A DNA stretch of 5,148 nt from NCBI GenBank assembly GCA_035693105.1, contig DASSHC010000313.1, positions 1 to 5,148 of the forward strand, given 5' to 3'. Numbering within the stretch: position 1 is the first letter of the stretch; each line of letters starts with the position of its first letter. Both the position numbers and the translations under genes were made by a program. The stretch is from DASSHC01 sp035693105 (GTDB lineage: Bacteria; Chloroflexota; Chloroflexia; Thermomicrobiales; Thermomicrobiaceae). Under the pieces are notes generated by a model, which worked only from the letters and a program-made list of their open reading frames with translations, had not been told where the DNA came from and did no database searches. Shown one piece after another: positions 1 to 5,022 of the stretch.

Positions 1-1100
1 AGCCGGCGCACACGCTCACCCATCTGCTGGGTGCTGACCGTGGGAGCGCCGCTCGCGATGTCCGCCGTGCGCAGCCCTTCGGCCAGCGCGGCACCGACCG
101 CCTGCTCGACGGCATCGGCCGCCGCGTCCAGCCCCAACGAGAAGCGCAGCAGCATCGCCGCGCTGAGGATGGCGCCCACCGGGTTGGCGATCCCCTGTCC
201 GGCGATGTCGGGCGCCGAGCCATGCACCGGCTCGTAGAGGCCGAAGAGCGCCGCCGTGCTCCCCGGCCGCTCGGGCGGGCGTCCATTAAGGCTAGCCGAG
301 GGCAGCATCCCCAGCGACCCCGCCAGCACCGCCGCCTCGTCGCTCAGGATGTCGCCGAAGAGGTTCTCCATCACCAACACGTCGAAGTCGCGCGGGCGGC
401 TGACCAGGCGCATGGCGCAGGAATCGACCAGCGCGTGCTCGCAGGCGATCTCGGGGTAGCGCGCCGCCACCTCGGACGCCACCTCGCGCCAGAGCTGCGA
501 GGTGTTGAGCACGTTGGCCTTGTCCACGCTGGTGACCTTGCGATGCCGCTGCGTCGCCAGGCGAAAGGCGAGATCGACGATACGCTCGATCTCGCTCTCG
601 TGGTACGGCAGGGTGTCGACGGCGCTGCGGCCGCCGTCGTCGCGCCGCCGCTCGGAGGGCTGGCCGTAGTAGAGCCCGCCGGTCAGCTCGCGCAGCACCA
701 GCAGGTCGACACCGCGCACTGTCTCCGGCTTGAGCGGCGTGCTGTCGGCCAGCGCGTCGAAGACCTTGACCGGCCGCAGGTTGGCGAAGAGGCCGAGCGC
801 CTGGCGCAGCCGCAGCAACCCGCGCTCGGGGCGGATCTCTTTGGGCAGGTTGTCCCATTTGGGACCGCCGGCCGCGCCGAAGAGGATGGCGTCGGAGGCA
901 CGGGCGGCGGCGATCTCCTCGTCGCGCAGCGGCGTGCCGTAGGCGTCGATGGCGCAGCCGCCGATCCGCGCCTCGCGGAAGCTGAAGTTGGCCCCCGCCT
1001 TCGCGCCCACCGCCTCAAGCACGGCCCGCGCCTCGGCCGTGACCTCCGGCCCGACGCCGTCGCCGGGCACCAGCAGGATCTCGAACGGGTGGGTGCTCAT
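1..1100 (-). CDS. leuB: 3-isopropylmalate dehydrogenase (LeuB), 3' end cut by window edge
   Basis: LeuB oxidatively decarboxylates 3-isopropylmalate with NAD+ to 2-ketoisocaproate, the last leucine-specific step, in the cytoplasm. I translated 1100 down to 3 by hand: 366 codons without a stop, then two bases of the next codon. Family landmarks appear in order: GDGVGPEV (13-20), GAAGGPKWD (75-83), RPERGLLRLR (90-99), LRPV (108-111), RELTGGLYYGQP (137-148) with catalytic Tyr144, DKANVL with catalytic Lys194, metal-binding Asp226, NLFGDILSD (246-254) with Asp250 and Asp254, and the NAD-binding EPVHGSAPDIAG (290-301). The read ends near VSTQQMGERV, close to the usual C-terminus, so only a handful of residues should be missing. 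The ATG overlaps the leuD stop as ATGA, which suggests translational coupling; the Shine-Dalgarno is weak (a G-run at 1112-1115). An insertion of about ten residues lies around 272-285, just before the EPVHG motif. Function is very sure from the motifs. Confidence 0.97.
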   Translation of the reverse strand, partial: MSTHPFEILLVPGDGVGPEVTAEARAVLEAVGAKAGANFSFREARIGGCAIDAYGTPLRDEEIAAARASDAILFGAAGGPKWDNLPKEIRPERGLLRLRQALGLFANLRPVKVFDALADSTPLKPETVRGVDLLVLRELTGGLYYGQPSERRRDDGGRSAVDTLPYHESEIERIVDLAFRLATQRHRKVTSVDKANVLNTSQLWREVASEVAARYPEIACEHALVDSCAMRLVSRPRDFDVLVMENLFGDILSDEAAVLAGSLGMLPSASLNGRPPERPGSTAALFGLYEPVHGSAPDIAGQGIANPVGAILSAAMLLRFSLGLDAAADAVEQAVGAALAEGLRTADIASGAPTVSTQQMGERVRR

Positions 1101-1624
1101 TCGGTTCGCGCCCCGGCGTCGGCTGCCTCTCGCGCCTTGATCCGCTGGGCCACCGCCTGCATCAGCCCGCCGGCGTCGATGATCTGCTGCACGTACTCCG
1201 GGTAGGGCTTGGCCGCGTAGCTCTCGCCGGTGCGGATGTTGAGCAGGCCGCCCTCGTCGGTGTCGATCTCCAGGATGTCGCCGCTCTCGGTGCCTCGCAC
1301 CGCCTCCGGCGACTCGACCACCGCCAGCCCGATGTTGATCGCGTTGCGGTAGAAGATGCGCGCGAACGACTCGGCCACCACCACCTTGACCCCGGCCGCC
1401 TTGATGGCGATCGGCGCGTGCTCGCGCGAGGAGCCGCAGCCGAAGTTCTTGCCGGCCACGATGATCTCGCCCGGCTGCACCTTGCCGGCGAACTCGGGGT
1501 CGAGGTCTTCCATGACGTGCTCCGCCAGCTCGTCCGGATCGATGGTGACGAGGTAGCGGGCGGGGATGATCACGTCGGTGTCGACGTCATCCCCGAACTT
1601 CCAAACCTTGCCGCGTGCTTGCAT
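1097..1624 (-). CDS. leuD: 3-isopropylmalate dehydratase small subunit (LeuD), short archaeal/Thermus-like type
   Basis: LeuD is the small (swivel-domain) subunit that with LeuC isomerises 2-isopropylmalate to 3-isopropylmalate. The 175-residue product shows the small-subunit landmarks: GDDVDTDVIIPARYL (11-25), GKNFGCGSSREHAPIAIK (58-75), which carries the swivel-domain SSREH active-site segment, and RNAINIGL (93-100). The length matches the short form rather than the roughly 200-residue E. coli form. The specificity loop reads YLVT (24-27). The related archaeal homoaconitase small subunit has Arg at the Val26 position (YLRT), so Val supports isopropylmalate rather than homocitrate as substrate; this is inferred from published family work, not tested here. 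The last 15 or so residues are Ala/Arg/Glu-rich and look like a dispensable tail. The start has a strong GGAGGT Shine-Dalgarno (1635-1630, 5-nt spacing). The gene overlaps leuB by ATGA but is separated from its partner leuC by a 286-bp repeat-filled gap. Confidence 0.97.
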   Translation of the reverse strand: MQARGKVWKFGDDVDTDVIIPARYLVTIDPDELAEHVMEDLDPEFAGKVQPGEIIVAGKNFGCGSSREHAPIAIKAAGVKVVVAESFARIFYRNAINIGLAVVESPEAVRGTESGDILEIDTDEGGLLNIRTGESYAAKPYPEYVQQIIDAGGLMQAVAQRIKAREAADAGARTE

Positions 1625-1629
1625 GCGTG

Positions 1630-1635
1630 ACCTCC
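1630..1635 (-). promoter_or_regulatory. Ribosome binding site of leuD
   Basis: GGAGGT lies 5 nt upstream of the leuD ATG. It is near-perfect and is the strongest Shine-Dalgarno in the window. It lies just outside the repeat element, so leuD can be initiated independently even though the element separates it from leuC. Confidence 0.8.
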
Positions 1636-1641
1636 ATACTG

Positions 1642-1681
1642 GCCCTCACCCCCTTCCCCTCTCCCGTGCGCGGGAGAGGGG
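1642..1681. repeat. Outer repeat arm A with an 11-bp hairpin
   Basis: The arm starts with GCCCTCACCCCC (1642-1653) and continues into a perfect 11-bp hairpin, CCCCTCTCCCG (1656-1666) pairing with 1671-1681 across a 4-nt loop. The reverse complement of the same unit is at 1872-1910. Neither strand has a T-run after the hairpin, so it is not a standard intrinsic terminator. Confidence 0.85.
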
Positions 1682-1704
1682 CGCTGCCTAAAGATGAGGG
1701 CTCG

Positions 1705-1719
1705 GTGCTCCGTGAGCAC
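1705..1719. repeat. Small perfect hairpin beside inner arm B
   Basis: GTGCTC (1705-1710) pairs with GAGCAC (1714-1719) over a 3-nt loop. Its right half is also the first part of inner arm B. Confidence 0.6.
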
Positions 1720-1746
1720 GGATCCCTCCACTGCGGTCGGGATGAC
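1712..1746 (-). repeat. Inner repeat arm B
   Basis: The arm reads GTGAGCACGGATCC, then a variable 13-nt core, then GGGATGAC. Reverse-complemented it matches 1809-1842: 13 of 14 bases at the outer end and 7 of 8 at the inner end, with a diverged core. It looks like a variant of the dispersed GTCAT(C/T)C(C/T)GA...GGATCC repeat class. Confidence 0.75.
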
Positions 1747-1769
1747 GCAGCTAATAAGGGGCTGACGAT

Positions 1770-1785
1770 GACGATCTGTGTCGTC
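1770..1785. repeat. Central hairpin of the nested palindrome
   Basis: GACGA (1770-1774) pairs with TCGTC (1781-1785) over a 6-nt loop. Its midpoint, 1777.5, coincides with the centre of the two larger inverted pairs. Five base pairs alone would be unremarkable; the shared centre is why it is listed. Confidence 0.45.
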
Positions 1786-1808
1786 CGCTAGGCCACCCAA
1801 TTTGCCCT

Positions 1809-1842
1809 GTCATCCTGAGCTTGTCGAAGGATCCGTCCTCAC
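1809..1842 (+). repeat. Inner repeat arm B'
   Basis: The arm begins GTCATCCTGAGCTTGTCGAA and ends GGATCCGTCCTCAC. It is the inverted partner of 1712-1746 and the more recognisable copy of this dispersed repeat class. Confidence 0.75.
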
Positions 1843-1871
1843 TTGCGTCCCAACTTCCTCGTCAGCCACCT

Positions 1872-1910
1872 CCCCTCTCCCGCGCGGGGAGAGGGGCAGG
1901 GGGTGAGGGC
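1872..1910. repeat. Outer repeat arm A' with a 10-bp hairpin
   Basis: CCCCTCTCCC (1872-1881) pairs with 1887-1896 over a 5-nt loop, and GGGGGTGAGGGC (1899-1910) is the exact reverse complement of 1642-1653. It abuts the leuC TAA with no spacer, so the leuC transcript enters this hairpin at once. There is no U-run on the leu strand. Confidence 0.85.
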
Positions 1911-3167
1911 TTACAACTGCGCTGGGGAGGCGACCCGGCCGAGGATCGCACTGGCGGCGGCCACTTGCGGCCCGGCCAGGATGATCTCCGCCTCGCGGTG
2001 CCCCATGCGCCCGCGGAAATTGCGATTGGTGGTTGAGACGCAGCGCTCGCCCCGAGCCAGCACGCCCATGTAGCCACCGAGGCAGGGGCCGCAGGTCGAG
2101 GTCGAGACGATCGCGCCCGCCTCCATGAAGATATCGACCAGCCCCTCTTTGCTCGCCTGCTTGTGGACCTCCTGGCTGCCCGGGATCACGATGCAGCGCA
2201 CGTCGGGGTGCACCTGGCGCCCGGCCAGCAGCTTCGCCACCTCGCGCAGGTCGCTGAGGCGCCCGTTGGTGCAGGAGCCGATCACCACCTGCTGGATGAT
2301 CATGTCGTGTAGCTCGTCGGCGTTGTGGACGTTGGAGGGGAGGTGCGGCAGCGCGACGACCGGTTTGAGATCGGAGACATCGAACTCAATGATCTGGGCG
2401 TAGGCGGCGTCGGGGTCGCTCTCCACCGGCTCATACGGCCGGTCGGTGACGGCGGCCAGCCACTCCCGCGTTTTGTCGTCGAAGCCGAAGATGCCCGCGT
2501 TGGCCCCGGCCTCGATCGCCATGTTGGCCATGGTGATGCGCGCGTCCATCGGCAGGTTGTCGATCGCCGGTCCAATGAACTCAAGGGCCGAATTGAGCGC
2601 GCCGTCGACGCCGATCTGACCGATGGTGTAGAGGATCAGGTCCTTGCCACCGACGCCCTCTGGCAGGGTGCCGGTGTAGATCAGCTTGATCGAGGGCGGC
2701 ACGCGCACCCAGATCGAGCCGAGCGCCATGGCGGCGGCGATGTCGGTCGAGCCCATGCCGGTGGAGAAGGCATTGAAGGCGCCGTAGGTGCAGGTGTGCG
2801 AGTCGGCGCCGATGATGACCTCGCCGGGGAGAATCAAGCCGTTCTCCGGCAGCACCACGTGCTCGATGCCGGCGCGGCCCAGCTCGAAGTAGAGCGCCCC
2901 CTGCGCTTTGGCGAACTCGCGCATGATCTTGGCCTGCTCGGCGGCCTTGATGTCCTTGGCCGGCACGAAGTGGTCCGGCACGAAGACGCACTTCTGGGGA
3001 TCGAAGACCCGCTCCAGCCCGATCTTCTGAAACTCGGCGATCGAGAGCGGCGCGGTGATGTCGTTGGTCATCACCAGATCGACCTCGACCTCCAGGATCT
3101 CGCCCGGCGTCACCGTCTCACGCCCCGCGTGACGCGCCAGGATCTTCTCGGTCATGGTCAGTCCCAT
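1911..3167 (-). CDS. leuC: 3-isopropylmalate dehydratase large subunit (LeuC), short archaeal/Thermus-like type
   Basis: LeuC carries the [4Fe-4S] cluster of the isomerase that converts 2- to 3-isopropylmalate through isopropylmaleate; it needs LeuD. The 418-residue product matches the short LeuC/homoaconitase class, not the roughly 466-residue E. coli class. Aconitase-superfamily landmarks are intact: PDHFVP with His66, GADSHTCTYGA (120-130), GSCTNGR (297-303) with cluster ligand Cys299, TCGPCLGGYMG (358-368) with ligands Cys359 and Cys362, and TTNRNFRGRMG (379-389). The start at 3167 (MGLTMTEK) is preferred over the internal ATG at 3155. GAGGG lies 8 nt upstream within the last codons of leuA, and family members commonly begin MGxTxTEKI. 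The start is only 3 nt after the leuA stop, implying cotranscription and coupled translation. Downstream it runs straight into the repeat element. Its partner LeuD is the matching short type, supporting a cognate pair. Confidence 0.98.
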   Translation of the reverse strand: MGLTMTEKILARHAGRETVTPGEILEVEVDLVMTNDITAPLSIAEFQKIGLERVFDPQKCVFVPDHFVPAKDIKAAEQAKIMREFAKAQGALYFELGRAGIEHVVLPENGLILPGEVIIGADSHTCTYGAFNAFSTGMGSTDIAAAMALGSIWVRVPPSIKLIYTGTLPEGVGGKDLILYTIGQIGVDGALNSALEFIGPAIDNLPMDARITMANMAIEAGANAGIFGFDDKTREWLAAVTDRPYEPVESDPDAAYAQIIEFDVSDLKPVVALPHLPSNVHNADELHDMIIQQVVIGSCTNGRLSDLREVAKLLAGRQVHPDVRCIVIPGSQEVHKQASKEGLVDIFMEAGAIVSTSTCGPCLGGYMGVLARGERCVSTTNRNFRGRMGHREAEIILAGPQVAAASAILGRVASPAQL

Positions 3168-3170
3168 GAG

Positions 3171-4724
3171 CTACACCCTCACTTCGGAGGCGACCGCCCC
3201 CCGGTTCAACGCATTGAGATAGGCCCGAATACTGGCCTCAACGATATCAGTCGCGACCCCCCGGCCGCTGTAGACCTGCTCGCCGCGGCGCACTCGCACG
3301 CTCACCTCGCCCTGCGCGTCCTCCCCCGGCGTCACCGCGTCGACGTGGAACGACTCCAGCACGCAGCCGCCGTCCACCAGCTTGTCGATCGCCTGGAGGA
3401 GCGCGTCGACCTGCCCGTTACCGACCGCCTCCGCCTCGCGCTCGGCCCCCTGCACCCGGACGTGGACCCAGGCTTCGGCCCGGCCGTTGCTCCCCGAGTG
3501 CGCCTGCCAGCCCAGCAGCGTGTACTGCTCCGGCACCTGGCTAAGATCCTCCTCCACCAGCGCCACGATGTCGGCGTTCGTCACCGCCTTCTTGCGATCG
3601 GTCAGGGCGATGAAGCGCGTGTACAGCTCCTGCGTGCGCTCCGGGGCCAGCCCCTCGTAGCCCAGCTCCTTCAGACGCGCGCTGAACCCGGCGCGCCCCG
3701 AGTGCTTGCCGAGCACCAGGCGGCTCATCTCCCAGCCGACCGACTGCGGCGTCATGATCTCATAGGTGTCGCGGTGCTTCAGCATCCCGTCCTGGTGAAT
3801 CCCCGCCTCGTGCGCGAAGGCGTTGGCGCCGACGATGGCCTTGTTCGGCTGCACCACGATACCGGTCAGGTGGCTGACCAGCTTGCTGGCCGGCACCAGC
3901 TGCTCGGTCTGGATGTTGGGCCGGATGGCTGCGAAGAAGTCGCGGCGCGTGTGCAGCGCCATCACCACCTCCTCCAGCGAGGTGTTGCCGGCCCGCTCGC
4001 CGATGCCGTTGATCGTCACTTCGGCCTGGCGCGCGCCGGCCTGGATGGCGGCCAGCGTGTTGGCGGTAGCCATGCCCAGATCGTCGTGGCAGTGGACGCT
4101 GATGACGACGTCCTCGGCGCCGGGCGTGCGCTCGCGCACATAGTCGATCAGTCGGACGTACTCCTCGGGCGTGGTGTAGCCGACCGTGTCGGGGATGTTG
4201 ATGGTGGTCGCTCCCTCGGCGATGGCGGCGGCGAAGATGCGGCAGAGGAAGTCCCAGTCGCTGCGGGTGGCGTCCTCGGCCGAGAATTCGACATCGCTCA
4301 CGAAGGAGCGCGCCAGCCGCACGGCCTCGCGCGCCGCCTCGACCACCTGATCCGGCGTCTTCTTGAGCTTGTATTCCATGTGCACCGGCGAGGTGGCGAT
4401 GAAGGTGTGGATGCGCGCGGCCTCGGCCCCGCGCACGCCCTCCCAGGCCGCCTCGATGTCGCCGCGGTTGGCCCGCGCCAGCGCGGCGGTGACCACGCCT
4501 TTGGTCTCGCGCGCGATCTGGCGCACCGCCTCCAGATCGCCCGGCGAGGCGGCCGGGAACCCCGCCTCGATCACGTCGACACCCAGCCGCACCAGGCAGC
4601 GGGCGACCTCCAGCTTCTCGGCCACCGCCAGGGTCGCGCCGGGCGACTGCTCGCCGTCGCGCAGCGTGGTATCGAAGATGTAAACGCGGTCCTTGTTGCT
4701 GGTCGGCGCGGAATCAGTCGTCAT
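3171..4724 (-). CDS. leuA: 2-isopropylmalate synthase (LeuA) with complete leucine-feedback domain
   Basis: LeuA condenses 2-ketoisovalerate with acetyl-CoA to give 2-isopropylmalate, the committing step of leucine synthesis. The 517-residue product has the full two-part architecture. The N-terminal TIM barrel starts at FDTTLRDGEQSPG (17-29) with Arg22 and metal-binding Asp23, continues through IEAGFPA (52-58), and carries the metal-binding HCHD (211-214: His211, His213) and the family signature NGIGERAGN (239-247). The linker includes HEAGIHQDG (305-313) and LGKHSGR (338-344). The C-terminal regulatory domain (about 395-517) includes GNGQVDALLQAIDKL and GRGVATDIVEAS, so allosteric inhibition by leucine is expected. 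Isopropylmalate synthase is preferred over homocitrate or citramalate synthase because it heads leuCDB and has this domain; citramalate synthase is the main alternative. AAGGA lies 8 nt before the ATG. The gene follows a leucine-rich leader peptide, suggesting transcriptional or translational control by leucine supply as well. Confidence 0.97.
   Translation of the reverse strand: MTTDSAPTSNKDRVYIFDTTLRDGEQSPGATLAVAEKLEVARCLVRLGVDVIEAGFPAASPGDLEAVRQIARETKGVVTAALARANRGDIEAAWEGVRGAEAARIHTFIATSPVHMEYKLKKTPDQVVEAAREAVRLARSFVSDVEFSAEDATRSDWDFLCRIFAAAIAEGATTINIPDTVGYTTPEEYVRLIDYVRERTPGAEDVVISVHCHDDLGMATANTLAAIQAGARQAEVTINGIGERAGNTSLEEVVMALHTRRDFFAAIRPNIQTEQLVPASKLVSHLTGIVVQPNKAIVGANAFAHEAGIHQDGMLKHRDTYEIMTPQSVGWEMSRLVLGKHSGRAGFSARLKELGYEGLAPERTQELYTRFIALTDRKKAVTNADIVALVEEDLSQVPEQYTLLGWQAHSGSNGRAEAWVHVRVQGAEREAEAVGNGQVDALLQAIDKLVDGGCVLESFHVDAVTPGEDAQGEVSVRVRRGEQVYSGRGVATDIVEASIRAYLNALNRGAVASEVRV
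3174..3180 (-). promoter_or_regulatory. Ribosome binding site of leuC inside the end of leuA
   Basis: GAGGGTG overlaps the last codons of leuA, with GAGGG 8 nt from the leuC ATG at 3167. This favours that start over the internal ATG at 3155, which has only a poor GGGA upstream. Confidence 0.6.
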
Positions 4725-4732
4725 TTCTCTCT

Positions 4733-4737
4733 TCCTT
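4733..4737 (-). promoter_or_regulatory. Ribosome binding site of leuA
   Basis: AAGGA sits 8 nt upstream of the leuA ATG within a purine-rich stretch (4738-4725). It lies 9 nt downstream of the last leader hairpin (4769-4746) and is not paired in that structure. Confidence 0.65.
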
Positions 4738-4745
4738 CAGGCGGC

Positions 4746-4769
4746 GCGGGAGGCCATGCCTCGACCCGC
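4746..4769 (-). promoter_or_regulatory. Leader hairpin just before the leuA ribosome binding site
   Basis: GCGG (4769-4766) and GAGGC (4762-4758) pair with GCCTC (4754-4750) and CCGC (4749-4746): nine pairs, a 3-nt bulge and a 3-nt ATG loop. It sits where a terminator would be in a classical attenuator, but no U-run follows; the next bases are GCCGCCTGAAGG. Its role as terminator, sequesterer or neither is unknown. Confidence 0.4.
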
Positions 4770-4834
4770 CGAGCGTTTGCGGTTCGGCTGAAACGTCACA
4801 CTCCCCTGATCACCCGCTCGTTACGCCGAGCCGC
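4768..4834 (-). promoter_or_regulatory. Alternative pairing segments of the leu leader RNA
   Basis: Segment 4788-4779 (GCCGAACCGC) has two possible partners. It can pair with GCGGCTCGGC (4834-4825), inside the first leader hairpin, at 9 of 10 positions with one A-C mismatch. Its first five bases can instead pair with TCGGC (4772-4768). The first option excludes the inner part of the hairpin at 4847-4803. Mutually exclusive pairings of this kind are what an attenuator uses, but GC-rich sequence produces such matches by chance, so this is only suggestive. Confidence 0.35.
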
Positions 4835-4847
4835 CGGTGCTCAGGGG
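4803..4847 (-). promoter_or_regulatory. Large leader hairpin that includes the leader-peptide stop codon
   Basis: CCCCTGAGCACC (4847-4836) pairs with GGTGATCAGGGG (4814-4803) at 11 of 12 positions, the exception being a G-A mismatch. Inside is a further 5-bp stem (4831-4827 with 4820-4816) capped by a 6-nt loop. The 5' arm contains the TGA of the leucine-rich peptide (4843-4841), so a ribosome finishing, or stalled near the end of, that peptide would block this hairpin. That links folding to translation. No U-run follows (GAGTGTGACG), so it is not an intrinsic terminator by itself. Confidence 0.55.
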
Positions 4848-4966
4848 CTGATAAGAAGGAGAAGCAGCGCCGCCGGAAGCAGCAAAAGGCTCGCGAGCAG
4901 GATCAGGCGGTTCATCTCCGCCTGCCGCTGGGCCGCAATAGCAATGGCGCGCTTGCGCTGCATCAT
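4841..4966 (-). CDS. Leucine-rich leader peptide upstream of leuA (leuL-like attenuator peptide)
   Basis: This small frame encodes 41 residues from ATG 4966 (40 from the adjacent ATG 4963, 24 from ATG 4915). The last 24 contain 12 leucines, with the core reading LLASLLLLPAALLLLL before a short end and TGA. It is immediately upstream of leuA and in the same direction, with its stop 116 nt before leuA, as in known leucine leader peptides. Ribosome pausing at the Leu runs when charged Leu-tRNA is scarce would alter folding of the RNA that follows. ATG 4963 has GGAA 6 nt upstream; ATG 4915 has a purine-rich AGGCGGAG directly abutting it, which is too close. The start is therefore uncertain. Leu codons are CTT 5, CTG 4, CTC 2 and TTG 1, unlike the CTG/CTC-dominated leuB. 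The alternative is a small single-span membrane protein: the N-terminal part is basic (QRKR) and the leucine run is long enough for a membrane helix. Position favours a leader peptide. No family match can be claimed from sequence alone. Confidence 0.65.
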   Translation of the reverse strand: MMQRKRAIAIAAQRQAEMNRLILLASLLLLPAALLLLLISP

Positions 4967-4993
4967 TCGTTCCGTACCGAATGTATCTTCGCC

Positions 4994-5022
4994 ATGATGC
5001 GCGAATTCGGCAACGCGCGCAA
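4994..5022 (-). promoter_or_regulatory. Weak candidate promoter for the leu leader
   Basis: TTGCGC (5022-5017) and CATCAT (4999-4994) are 17 nt apart and would start transcription near 4987, about 20-25 nt before the leader-peptide start. Matches to the sigma-70 consensus are poor (3 of 6 and 4 of 6). A competing reading uses TTGCCG (5013-5008) with GATACA (4987-4982) but needs a 20-nt spacer. This is a placement guess only. Confidence 0.2.

Larger units (their letters stand above)
1642..1910. repeat. Nested imperfect palindrome filling the leuC-leuD gap (MITE-like or composite repeat)
   Basis: Two different repeat pairs sit inside one another around a shared centre near 1776-1778. The outer pair is 1642-1681 with 1872-1910, the inner pair 1712-1746 with 1809-1842, and a small 5-bp hairpin (1770-1785) lies exactly at the middle. 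The stretches between outer and inner arms (about 30-38 bp on each side) are similar in length but not clearly complementary. The element begins directly after the leuC TAA and ends 17 bp before the leuD ATG. No gene of its own is visible. Whether it is one mobile palindromic element, or two repeat families that happened to nest, cannot be decided from one copy. No obvious target-site duplication is seen. The arms resemble short dispersed repeats that I recall from Chloroflexota and other GC-rich genomes. Confidence 0.8.

Noticed and set aside
222..1205. A 327-codon open frame on the + strand opposite leuB and the end of leuD
   Set aside because: It is a mirror of the leuB reading frame with no family motifs, while the minus strand encodes an intact LeuB.
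1642..1681. Hairpin as an intrinsic terminator between leuC and leuD
   Set aside because: The stem is strong but neither strand has a T-run after it, and the sequence recurs as an inverted copy, so it is better described as a repeat arm.
1570..1800. A 76-codon minus-strand frame across the repeat element into leuD
   Set aside because: It runs through repeat arms and overlaps the start of leuD in another frame; it shows no protein-like character.
3153..3155. Internal ATG as the leuC start (MTEKILAR)
   Set aside because: The Shine-Dalgarno is weaker than that of the ATG at 3167, and the MGxTxTEK N-terminus is typical of this family.
2325..4997. An 890-codon open frame on the + strand opposite leuC and leuA
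   Set aside because: It is antisense to two clearly conserved genes, has Arg/His/Asp/Leu-rich low-complexity composition with no recognisable domain, and long antisense frames are expected in GC-rich coding DNA.
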